64,000 bases of DNA from Paenibacillus_T sp033239625 (GTDB lineage: Bacteria > Bacillota > Bacilli > Paenibacillales > Paenibacillaceae). The notes under the pieces are model-generated. The model was not told the DNA's origin and did no database searches. It saw only the letters and a program-made list of their open reading frames with translations. This document shows, piece after piece, positions 41,901 through 48,733 of the stretch. The DNA lies in the NCBI RefSeq assembly GCF_033239625.1, contig NZ_BTCK01000003.1, positions 1 through 64,000 on the forward strand. The letters run 5' to 3'. How positions within the stretch are numbered: position 1 is the first letter of the stretch; every line of letters begins with the position of its first letter. A program made the translations under genes and the position numbers.

Positions 41901-43325
41901 CTCGCTAGTGAGTCCGTCTTGCGTAATCGTTGCTTTCAGCGTTACATAAGTGCCCTGTGGTGTGGAAGGTCTTGTTACTGTTCCGTCAGCTGCGATAATG
42001 GATGGCTGATCGGATGACCAAGTTGTCGTCACAGTCGGGTCTTGCACGAGCGTAAGATTTTGGGTGACGCTGATTTTGCTGTCGTACCCTGCATATTGAA
42101 TCTGCGTTACCGTTTCCGCGTGTTCAATCGCGTGGATTGCATCTTTCTTGCCTGTAACCTCGTCAACGATTTGGTCTGCGATAGCTTCAATAATCTCGTC
42201 CTCGGTTAAGCCCGAGTTTACGAATTGTCCGCCTTTGACCAATTGGTCGATAAGAGCTTGAACATCATCTTGATCCTCTTCGTTCGTGATGCCAACATAT
42301 TGCACATTTTGTTGATTCAACGAATTCGTCAGCGTTTCCTGATCCGGACCGCCCAAATAGTCGTCATTGTTATCGTTAATATCGATGACGTAACGGTAAG
42401 GGGAGTTTGGCTCCCAGACGATTTCATTGACAGCCGTCGTCAGCGTCTTGCTGCTAGTCGAGTACAATTTCATATTGTCATACGTAAAGATGGAGATGAT
42501 CTCGCAGCCGTGATCGATATAACTAACGAGAGGGCCGAACTCATTGCCATACGTATTCGGAAGTGCGAGATTCGTAATGACGCGAACGCCGTTATCCCAC
42601 ATATTCAGTTGGTTATCGGTTGCAACAATCTTAATGGCATGCTCAGTCGTCGCCCCTTTGGCGAAGCTGCTTACTAGTGTAATGCCCTGAATATCACTCA
42701 ATTGCCAAGCGTTTGTTGTTTCGTGGAAAACGTTGGCGTCAACATTATTGATTTCATATACTTTAATGCCGCCGTTGACGTACAGGATTGCATAGCCGCT
42801 CAGCTTGCCGCTTCCATCGATAGTCGAGTTGAAGAGGAAGCCGCCGCCCTCCATGCTGTGGTAGTCGACTTTGGACTCGTCCATGTCGAACGTAATAACC
42901 TTCTTGCCGACTGGGCTGCCTTGCGTCAGCATGAAGTCCTTATAACCTGGTGCAGTATAGCCGTAGAAAGAGACCGTCTTGTTGTTGTTCGTGAATTGAA
43001 CGTGCCTATAATCGGCCGTCTCTACTTGAGGTATGGAGTAGAAGCCATACCAGCTGTCGTAACCCGTATGTACATACGTTTCATCTGTAACGAATTTCTG
43101 ACTTGCGCTTGCATCCATAATGGATACATATTTCGGGTTAATGCCCACCGCGTCCAGCTTCTGCTTCACAACTGCAGTCAGCTTCGCTTCAAATTCTTCG
43201 GATTGATAAGTGCTTGTTCCCGCATTGTAATACACTTCAGCTACAGGCTGCATTGCGAATGCCAGTTGGGCATTCATGGCCAGCAGCATGAAAGCTGTGA
43301 TCACGGTTAACCATTTCTTCTTCAT
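38901..43325 (-). CDS. 1474-aa S-layer-anchored protein with Big-like, six Fn3-like and three SLH domains
   Basis: A signal peptide (WLTVITAFMLLAMNAQLAFA) starts the protein. Residues about 25-400 are an exported domain I do not recognise, ending in an acidic stretch (DINDNNDDYLGG). A bacterial Ig-like unit follows at about 415-485 (SVTQNLTLVQDPTVTTTWSSD). Six Fn3-like repeats of about 92 residues come next (PALTG, VEISTDGTTF, SATVTGLTNG, YYVRLNVGSG). A carboxypeptidase-regulatory-like region follows (VDVPAVNMNANGTFTLPKLP), and finally three SLH motifs (AYMNGYPDGSFHPENGLTRAE, MIGTGHDKFEPNRKVTRAE, FSPSTAMTRLE). SLH domains attach to pyruvylated wall polymer, so this is a cell-surface protein. 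Ligand or enzymatic role is unknown. Confidence 0.92.
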   Translation of the reverse strand: MKKKWLTVITAFMLLAMNAQLAFAMQPVAEVYYNAGTSTYQSEEFEAKLTAVVKQKLDAVGINPKYVSIMDASASQKFVTDETYVHTGYDSWYGFYSIPQVETADYRHVQFTNNNKTVSFYGYTAPGYKDFMLTQGSPVGKKVITFDMDESKVDYHSMEGGGFLFNSTIDGSGKLSGYAILYVNGGIKVYEINNVDANVFHETTNAWQLSDIQGITLVSSFAKGATTEHAIKIVATDNQLNMWDNGVRVITNLALPNTYGNEFGPLVSYIDHGCEIISIFTYDNMKLYSTSSKTLTTAVNEIVWEPNSPYRYVIDINDNNDDYLGGPDQETLTNSLNQQNVQYVGITNEEDQDDVQALIDQLVKGGQFVNSGLTEDEIIEAIADQIVDEVTGKKDAIHAIEHAETVTQIQYAGYDSKISVTQNLTLVQDPTVTTTWSSDQPSIIAADGTVTRPSTPQGTYVTLKATITQDGLTSEQTFNVFVKGADPAPISTLTASAGDGQATLQFPALSGLAGSNDVAVEISTDGTTFKKATTTETLTSASTSATVTGLTNGTTYYVRLNVGSGFYAGKSNNVQVTPSKPVSNLTAVAGDEQVTLNFPALTGARNEDVKVEISTDGTNYTPVETTNPLTAASTSATVADLANGEVYYVRLNVGSGAFKGLSNAVQVMPSRPVTDLTAVAGDGRATLSFPALTGTSSNAIVVEVSTDGTTFTPATTTETLTAASTSATVTGLTNGDTYYVRLNVGSGPFKGASNNVQVLPSKPVSDLTVDSGNEEVTLNFPALTGTDSKDIVVEISTDGTTFTQVETTEELTDASTSATVADLTNGDEYYVRLNVKSGPFKGTSNIVQVTPSKPVTGLTVVAGDSQVTLNFPALTGTKSKAIVVEVSTDGTTFSPATTTEALTAASTSATLTGLTNGDTYYVRLNVGSGPFKGTSNIVQAAPSKPVSDMTVSPGNQQATLLFPALTGTDSEDIIVEVSTDGITFEPAETTASLNDSSISATVNGLTNNKTYYFRLNVKSGPYAGLSNVVIIMPYQPIVIAPPNATETTVTVTDKATGETVTQDKITKLVGDGLKVTGKIVKADGTVVDVPAVNMNANGTFTLPKLPAGEYSLTLNVYAPNGEKLAGPVGKLTVDSNGVATLKIDLVDPYGTILDTLTKQPMQDATMRLYWADTELNRSKGRTPGTLVNLPELPDFAPNKNHNPQVSTKDGEYGWMVFADGDYYFTAEKNGYVLFDSRNDKREATAGTDSYVKNGIIHIGQTIMQFSFNLQAEVQSTGKHTAYMNGYPDGSFHPENGLTRAEIATILTRLYAPNEAAKAGTTSYSDVSASHWAANAIEIATSHHWMIGTGHDKFEPNRKVTRAEFAQLLLNLNEWKAAGASGYTDTQGHWADGAIATVKSEGLLFDFTDSKFSPSTAMTRLETVRIFNKMLDRQPWQVDVASIWNDVPADNEFFKDIMEASVTHEYELYTNGYEA
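40210..41866 (-). repeat. Six tandem Fn3-like coding repeats, about 276 bp each
   Basis: Each unit runs from P-V-(S/T)-x-L-T to N-x-V-Q-V-x-P-S. Units 1, 3 and 5 share TTTE(T/A)LT and TGLTNG, while units 2 and 4 share VETT and ADL(A/T)NG, so the array alternates; unit 6 is the most divergent. This suggests expansion by copying a two-repeat block. Confidence 0.85.
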
Positions 43326-43489
43326 CTGTTACGTTCACCATCCATCTTCGAGGTTAGTAGAATACGCAAACTTTAATATAAATAAAATAAAGTAGGCCTA
43401 GAAGTGACATTTCGTCACGATATTACAAAATTCGACCTAATTTATACAAACCAAGGAATAGCAAGAGAACAGCTGCAGATTGTGCTCTC

Positions 43490-44173
43490 TTACCTTGCAG
43501 TTAGGTATTGGTCTGGTGTTGATGTTTGGGTAAGTGCCCGAATCGCTTCGCGACGGTTCTTAGCCGGAATTTTGGAGAAAATGTGGGTCAAGTGATTCTT
43601 CACTGTTCCTTGCGACAGACACAGGGCTTCGGCGATTTCCTGATTGCTCAGCCGCTGCATTAACAGCTCGATGATTTGCTTCTCCCGTTCCGAGAATTGA
43701 TTGTCTAGATGGGACGGTAGCTTATGAGAATGACTAGCAACACCGTTAAGCTGCTTCAGTAGAAATTGCGCCAACAGCATCGCCACATTGTTAGGGTAGA
43801 CGTGCTGGCCCTTGAGAATATCGCGAATCGTCTGTGCCAGGTTAGGGAAGTTTTGATCCCTTACGAGATACCCATTGGCGCCGTGAGCGAGGAACTGGAC
43901 GATGGAATCTTCCTCGTTCTGTGAAGACATAACCAATATGGGCAGCTTCGGCGCGATCATTCGGATTGCCTGAATGTAGGAGACGCCTTCCGACGCCGGC
44001 ATGAACGTATCCAGCACGATGAGATCAACCGAGTTCCGCCACACATACTCAAGCGCGTTTAGACCATGATACATAAGCGCAGAAACTTCCATATCCTGTT
44101 CTGCTTGTACGGACTGCCAGGCTGCCGTGGAGTTTGGATCTCCATCGACCACAATCAAAATTCGAGCTTTCAC
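43490..44173 (-). CDS. Orphan NarL/LuxR-type response regulator
   Basis: 227 residues. The receiver domain has ILIVVDGDP, the phospho-acceptor Asp in VDLIVLDTFMPASEG (about residue 55), LPILVMSSQ with the Ser switch, and GANGYLVRD with no Lys at the usual K position (V-R-D instead of L-x-K). The C-terminal LuxR helix-turn-helix is FSEREKQIIELLMQRLSNQEIAEALCLSQGTVKNHL. No histidine kinase is adjacent, so its input is unknown. It lies upstream of, and codirectional with, the surface protein gene but 165 bp away. Confidence 0.9.
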   Translation of the reverse strand: MKARILIVVDGDPNSTAAWQSVQAEQDMEVSALMYHGLNALEYVWRNSVDLIVLDTFMPASEGVSYIQAIRMIAPKLPILVMSSQNEEDSIVQFLAHGANGYLVRDQNFPNLAQTIRDILKGQHVYPNNVAMLLAQFLLKQLNGVASHSHKLPSHLDNQFSEREKQIIELLMQRLSNQEIAEALCLSQGTVKNHLTHIFSKIPAKNRREAIRALTQTSTPDQYLTAR

Positions 44174-44354
44174 ATGAACCGACCTCTTCGAGCTAGTAAT
44201 AGGTACATTCTCCTATTAATCTACCATGTTCAACTGAACATATTCTGAACGAGATCCTACTTTAGATCTATATTCGGCTCTGAAAATAAAAAAGAATACA
44301 CCAAATAGCTTTTGGTGCCTAAATAAAGAGGCATAATATTTTTCTCCGGAACTA

Positions 44355-44382
44355 TTGCATTACCTACAATTCCAAGTATAAT
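44355..44382 (+). promoter_or_regulatory. SigA-type promoter
   Basis: TTGCAT - 16 bp - TATAAT, about 33 nt before the ATG of the 109-residue gene at 44416. Confidence 0.65.
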
Positions 44383-44415
44383 ACTAGGTATATAGGTGAG
44401 GATGGAGATGAGCTT

Positions 44416-44745
44416 ATGATCTCAACCGGAGCATTCGAGAAGCAGAGGGTAGACGATTACTTGGATTTGTTGAATTATGCGAAGCGGATCGGAGACATTC
44501 CGTGGCAGCAGGAAATTATAAAGGCGCTGAACGACGCAGAGCGTCACCTGGAGAAGGCAGCACTCGAACTTCGCAGAGAGACACTGTGGCAGCAGTTCGA
44601 CGCCATTAATGTCAAAATGCTGGAGCTGTATCGGCAGCTGCGCGAGACGGACAATTCGACGATCGCGGCGAGGATTACCGAGGAAGTGTGGGAGCTGAAA
44701 ATACGGCGAACCGAAATCGGTAAACAATTATATGCCGCCCGTTAA
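44416..44745 (+). CDS. Hypothetical helical protein, 109 aa
   Basis: I do not recognise this family. It is entirely helical and charged, with heptad-like stretches (DDYLDLLNYAKRIGDIPWQQE, ALNDAERHLEKAALELRRETL, MLELYRQLRETDN). It has no signal peptide or cysteines. A good SigA promoter precedes it. A short dimeric coiled-coil protein is the most that can be said. Confidence 0.7.
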   Translation: MISTGAFEKQRVDDYLDLLNYAKRIGDIPWQQEIIKALNDAERHLEKAALELRRETLWQQFDAINVKMLELYRQLRETDNSTIAARITEEVWELKIRRTEIGKQLYAAR

Positions 44746-44771
44746 TCGGTCTTGAGCAAATAAAAAAGCCC

Positions 44772-44850
44772 GCATGCAGTTAACCGCTCTGTCGGACATC
44801 GGATATTGCTATGCATTTGGCAGGACTAGTGCGCGTGCAGTTGACTGCTC
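44772..44850 (+). repeat. Two copies of an 18-bp intergenic repeat
   Basis: GCATGCAGTTAACCGCTC (44772-44789) and GCGTGCAGTTGACTGCTC (44833-44850) are 15/18 identical and 61 bp apart in noncoding DNA. They probably belong to a dispersed intergenic repeat family. Confidence 0.55.
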
Positions 44851-44985
44851 CGCAGCATCGTAAGTACAGTGATATGAAACAAAGTACGAATCCATGGCCA
44901 GATGGATATGTACAATACTATAAATAATAATTATAACCGGGTCAATAACCGCCGTGTTTGATAACGCCTTGGAAGAGGGGGAATC

Positions 44986-45201
44986 TTAAACGGCGGTTTC
45001 TTTCATTTGACGCATCATGCTCATCATCATCGTCATCATTTCGTCGCACTTCTGCATGTTGGACATCAAGTTGTCCATATCCATGGCGTCCATCATATTC
45101 ATTTCTTGCATTTGGTCCATCATCATCTGCATGTTCTTCATCTTGCACATCATTTCTTCCATACACATCGACATCATCATTTTCATCGTCATCATTTCCA
45201 T
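44986..45201 (-). CDS. Extremely methionine-rich small protein (32 Met in 71 residues)
   Basis: From ATG 45201 (AAAAGG about 10 nt upstream; ATG 45213 also possible) the product has 71 residues of which 32 are Met, with three Cys. The rest is almost only Glu, Lys, Gln, Asp, Asn and Ser (MEMMTMKMMMSM, MQMMMDQMQEMNMMDAMDMD). It should form a helix whose thioethers could bind Cu(I) or Ag(I), but no homologue is known to me. Other frames are also open because ATG repeats read as GAT (Asp) or, on the other strand, CAT (His). I favour this frame because of its ribosome site and mixed synonymous codons for the non-Met residues. An inverted repeat ACCGCCGT/ACGGCGGT overlaps the stop. Confidence 0.55.
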   Translation of the reverse strand: MEMMTMKMMMSMCMEEMMCKMKNMQMMMDQMQEMNMMDAMDMDNLMSNMQKCDEMMTMMMSMMRQMKETAV

Positions 45202-45385
45202 TCTCGCACACATCCTTTTATGGATAAATTTAGTTTCAAATAGAAGGTTAACGGATTCGGATGGGAATTTCAAGCTGTTTTGAAAAATAATTATTGATTT
45301 ATTTTTTAACTGTATGTTAATATATAGGTTTTATTATTCCGCCTGGGTTGATTGGTTTTATAAGTATTAAGGGTTAAAAGGTATA

Positions 45386-45418
45386 ATAAAAAAGCGGACA
45401 CCTGTTCAGGTATCCGCT
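45386..45418 (-). terminator. Terminator of DUF975 gene
   Basis: Minus strand GCGGATACCTG-AA-CAGGTGTCCGC followed by TTTTTTAT. Confidence 0.9.
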
Positions 45419-45441
45419 TCTTTGTTGCAAAGGTGTTGTTC

Positions 45442-46071
45442 CTAGAACGATTCCGGAGCCGGCGGCTTCTGTTCTTGATTGCGCAGTTCATCGTAGAAAT
45501 GAGCCGTCGTGACGGCCATGTATGGCCCAAGCCACAGGTAACCGATGCCAAGCGTCAACAGGGACAGCAGTCCCCAACCGATGAAGGTGAGATGAAGCAC
45601 GAACAAACGCCATTTGTTGCCTTTCATCATCTGTTTACTGCGGCGGATTGCTTCCAGCGGACTCATTCCAGGGTTATCCGCTAGAATGTAGTAGGCCATG
45701 GAATAACGGAACGTAGCGATAATACCTGGGATAATGAGCAGCAGCGTCCACAGGAAGGTGAAGATCAGGATCAGAATATAGAGCAGGAAAGCTCTGACCG
45801 GATGATTAAAGCCTTGATAGATGGACGTCGCCGGCGGTCTCTGATGGCGGGAGATGCTCAGGAAGAATGCAGCAGAGCCGAGCGCGATCATCCCTGCAAT
45901 CAGATAGCTCATAATATTGCCCGCGACTTCCATGGAGTGAGAGAACAATCCAAGAATGCCGAGAATAAGAGACGGAATAGCCGCCAGCAATACAGCTCCG
46001 ATCGATTTGCCCCATTGCCCCCGCAAGCTTTCCCTAGCTCGTCTGCGTAATTCAGAATAAGTGACGTTCAC
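45442..46071 (-). CDS. DUF975 family integral membrane protein
   Basis: 209 residues with five to six hydrophobic helices. DUF975 landmarks are the N-terminal YSELRRRARESLRGQWGKSI, the central LLLIIPGIIATFRYSMAYYILADNPGMSPLEAIRRSKQMMKGNKWRLFVL, and LGIGYLWLGPYMAVTTAHFYDEL at the end. Function is unknown; the family is common in Gram-positive bacteria. It is monocistronic, reading left, with its own terminator. Confidence 0.93.
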   Translation of the reverse strand: MNVTYSELRRRARESLRGQWGKSIGAVLLAAIPSLILGILGLFSHSMEVAGNIMSYLIAGMIALGSAAFFLSISRHQRPPATSIYQGFNHPVRAFLLYILILIFTFLWTLLLIIPGIIATFRYSMAYYILADNPGMSPLEAIRRSKQMMKGNKWRLFVLHLTFIGWGLLSLLTLGIGYLWLGPYMAVTTAHFYDELRNQEQKPPAPESF

Positions 46072-46375
46072 AATATTATCCTCCTAATGACTTGTATACT
46101 TAACAGCATATTGTAAAAGAACCACTTTTATATTCGACGATTTCGTCGGAAAACCTCTTTCTTTGTCGAAGATGGATGTCGAAAGGCGTGGGACCCTTTA
46201 CACAGTATTATGTACGCAAAATGAAGCGATACGGATTCGGGAATTTGTAACGTATAACCTAGCGATATGGAGAGTTCTGCAATTTCATTCCATTTTAACT
46301 AATTTTAAGAGACGCATGACACCTAAGACCGTATACAATAAAGCTAATCTAGTTCTGTCCAATGGGGGGCGAAGA
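46072..46375. other. 304-bp divergent intergenic region
   Basis: It separates DUF975 (left) from the ABC operon (right). A TATACA-type -10 is visible at 46332 but without a convincing -35. The plus-strand frame is open back to 46163, yet no ribosome site or domain supports coding there. Nothing else recognised. Confidence 0.5.
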
Positions 46376-48733
46376 ATGCTTACTCTGCACAATATTTCGA
46401 AGTATTACGCCAAGGAAGGAAACGTCGCTCTAGGCCTTCGCAAAATCAACCTGACGCTGAACCGCGGCGAGTTTATCGCCGTTGTCGGCGAGAGCGGGAG
46501 CGGCAAGAGCACGCTGCTGAACGTTATCAGCGGGCTTGATTCGTATGAGGACGGCGAGCTGCTGTTCAATGGCGAAGAGACTTCGTATTACAGCAAGGCG
46601 GATTGGGAGGCGTACCGGCGCGATAACGTCGGGTTCGTGTTCCAGGACTATCATCTGATCGAGAGCTTCACCGTGTATCAAAATGTGGAAACAGCGCTCA
46701 TCCTCGCCGGAGCCGGCAAGGAAGAGCGGAAGAAGCGCGCGCTCGAGCTGATCGAGCGCGTCGGACTGTCCGCCTATAAGCATACGAAGGTGAGCAAGCT
46801 GAGCGGCGGCCAGATGCAGCGTACCGTTATCGCTCGCGCGCTCGCGAAGGACAGCCCGATCATCGCGGCCGATGAGCCGACCGGCCATCTCGATGCGGCG
46901 ACAGGCAAGCAGATCATCGAGCTGCTCGCCGAGGTGAGCAAGGACAAGCTGGTCATCGTCGTGACGCACAATTTCGAAGAGCTGCAGCACGTCGCGACGC
47001 GTAAGATTACGATACATGACGGTGCAGTTGTTGAGGATCAGAAGCAGCGCAGACAGGCGGCGCCGACATCTGGGAAGGTATCGTCAGCAGCTTCGGAGGA
47101 AACGCAAACTGCTGAGGCGGCCACATTCGCGTCAACGTCGGCAAGCGAGGGGCGCCGGATGCAGCCGACCCGTGCATCGCGCCTGCAGGATCTACTGCTT
47201 ATGAGCACGCGCCATCTGGCGGCTGTTCCGTTCAAGTCGGTGCTTATGTTCCTCGTGCTGCTGCTGCTAAGCTTCGGCTCGGCGTTCGGCTATGGCACGA
47301 TGCAGGACATTAATGAAGGGTTATCGCTGCGAAGCAGCAGCATGTTCTTCGCGAACAGCTCCGTGGAGCGCGTTATCGTGAACAAGGCGGATCGTTCGGC
47401 ATTCACGCCGGAGGAACGCAAGGAGCTCGCGAATTTCTCGCAGGTGGTTGAAGTATGGGAAGAGGACCTGGCGCTGGATCAGCAGTTGACGGTTGAGCTG
47501 CCGAAGCGGCTGAGCAAGAACGGGACGATCGTGACGAGCGGCATCGCGCCGCGATCTTCATTGAATGAGAGCAGCCTGATCGAAGGCCGCGCTCCACGAT
47601 CAGAAGATGAGATCGCGCTCAATACGCGCGTGCTGCGCAAAGGGATCGAGACCGAGGATGTGCTCGACCATACGTTTGATTTTACATATGGGGACAGCAA
47701 ATATCCGCTCAAGGTGGTCGGCATCGCGGACAGCAAGAAGGTAGGCGAGGTTGCCTTCGTGCCTGAAAGCGTGCTGTCGGCGGTTTCGAAGGAAGCAGCC
47801 CTCCAGTACAAAACGATGTCGTTCGCAATCGGCGACACCGAATCGATAACATTCACACCGCAGCTGGAAGCGGCAGCGAAGGCTGATAAGGACGGGGAAG
47901 CGGAGCCGACGGCTGCTGTACCTGCACAAAAGCCGCTCCCGCCGCAGACGGTCGACGTCAGCCAGACGCTCGCGACACCGTATTGCTCCACCCACAAGGC
48001 AGAAGGCGAGACATGTGCGGAGCTGCTGTCTGGCAGCACGCTGAAGATCAAAGTGACGGGCATGTATGACAGCAGCGAATCGACGTTCACGATTCGGGAC
48101 GTCATTCGCGATCAGCAGTCCGGGCAGGCGCCGGTCATGTATTTCAGCGAATCGGATTATAGATCAGTTGCGCAGGATCAGAATCCGTATCAGATGAGTC
48201 TCATGACGGACTCGGATGCGGACAGCCGCGAACTGCTTGCAGCGCTCCGTTCAGATGGGTACCATGCGATCTATCCGCATGAAACGCTGGACCCGCAAAC
48301 GGTGTTCGCGCCGATCCTGAAAGTCATTGTAATCGGCATCTTCTTGATCGGCTTCATCGGAGTCTTCATTCTCATCTCGTACTTCATCCTGCGGACGATT
48401 GTGAAGAGCAAACGCCGGGACTATGTCATTCTGCGTTCGATCGGCGCATCGCAGAAGCTGGTCAATCGGCTGATGTTCACGGAGATGGTCTTGGTAAGCA
48501 CGGTATCGCTCATTACGGCATGGATCGTATCGAAGATTTGCAGCTGGCTGCCGGAGAGCTCGGTGACCCGGGCTGTGTCGAAAATGTTCGCCTATTTCGA
48601 CTGGCTGGACTACGTCTATCTGTATCTCATTCTGCTGCTGATCGTGCTGGGGCTGACGAGCCATATGCGCAAGAAGCTGTTCAGTGAAAGCGTCATGTCA
48701 GCTTACAAAGGGGAAGAGGGGTCGCCGACATGA
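46376..48733 (+). CDS. ABC transporter: ATPase fused to FtsX-type permease (first of pair)
   Basis: 785 residues from ATG 46376 (GGGGGGCGAAG upstream). Residues 1-230 are a MacB/LolD-type ATPase: GESGSGKST Walker A, signature KLSGGQMQRTVIARALA, Walker B PIIAADEPTGHLD, VVTHNFEEL. After a low-complexity linker comes one membrane helix (MFLVLLLLSFGSAFGY), an extracytoplasmic domain of about 330 residues (with a CSTHKAEGETC disulfide-like pair), and three C-terminal helices of the FtsX fold. It overlaps the second transporter gene by 4 nt. Such type VII-like ABC proteins move peptides or lipoproteins mechanically. The probable partner is the next protein. Confidence 0.9.
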   Translation: MLTLHNISKYYAKEGNVALGLRKINLTLNRGEFIAVVGESGSGKSTLLNVISGLDSYEDGELLFNGEETSYYSKADWEAYRRDNVGFVFQDYHLIESFTVYQNVETALILAGAGKEERKKRALELIERVGLSAYKHTKVSKLSGGQMQRTVIARALAKDSPIIAADEPTGHLDAATGKQIIELLAEVSKDKLVIVVTHNFEELQHVATRKITIHDGAVVEDQKQRRQAAPTSGKVSSAASEETQTAEAATFASTSASEGRRMQPTRASRLQDLLLMSTRHLAAVPFKSVLMFLVLLLLSFGSAFGYGTMQDINEGLSLRSSSMFFANSSVERVIVNKADRSAFTPEERKELANFSQVVEVWEEDLALDQQLTVELPKRLSKNGTIVTSGIAPRSSLNESSLIEGRAPRSEDEIALNTRVLRKGIETEDVLDHTFDFTYGDSKYPLKVVGIADSKKVGEVAFVPESVLSAVSKEAALQYKTMSFAIGDTESITFTPQLEAAAKADKDGEAEPTAAVPAQKPLPPQTVDVSQTLATPYCSTHKAEGETCAELLSGSTLKIKVTGMYDSSESTFTIRDVIRDQQSGQAPVMYFSESDYRSVAQDQNPYQMSLMTDSDADSRELLAALRSDGYHAIYPHETLDPQTVFAPILKVIVIGIFLIGFIGVFILISYFILRTIVKSKRRDYVILRSIGASQKLVNRLMFTEMVLVSTVSLITAWIVSKICSWLPESSVTRAVSKMFAYFDWLDYVYLYLILLLIVLGLTSHMRKKLFSESVMSAYKGEEGSPT

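Noticed and set aside
44942..45211. Asp-rich minus-strand frame (89 residues)
   Set aside because: It arises from reading ATGATG as GATGAT; the GTG start is too close to the AAAGG site and the tail looks random.
45007..45243. His-rich plus-strand frame (78 residues) opposite the Met-rich gene
   Set aside because: CAT codons are simply the complement of ATG; there is no ribosome site before the TTG start. Kept only as an alternative in the finding.
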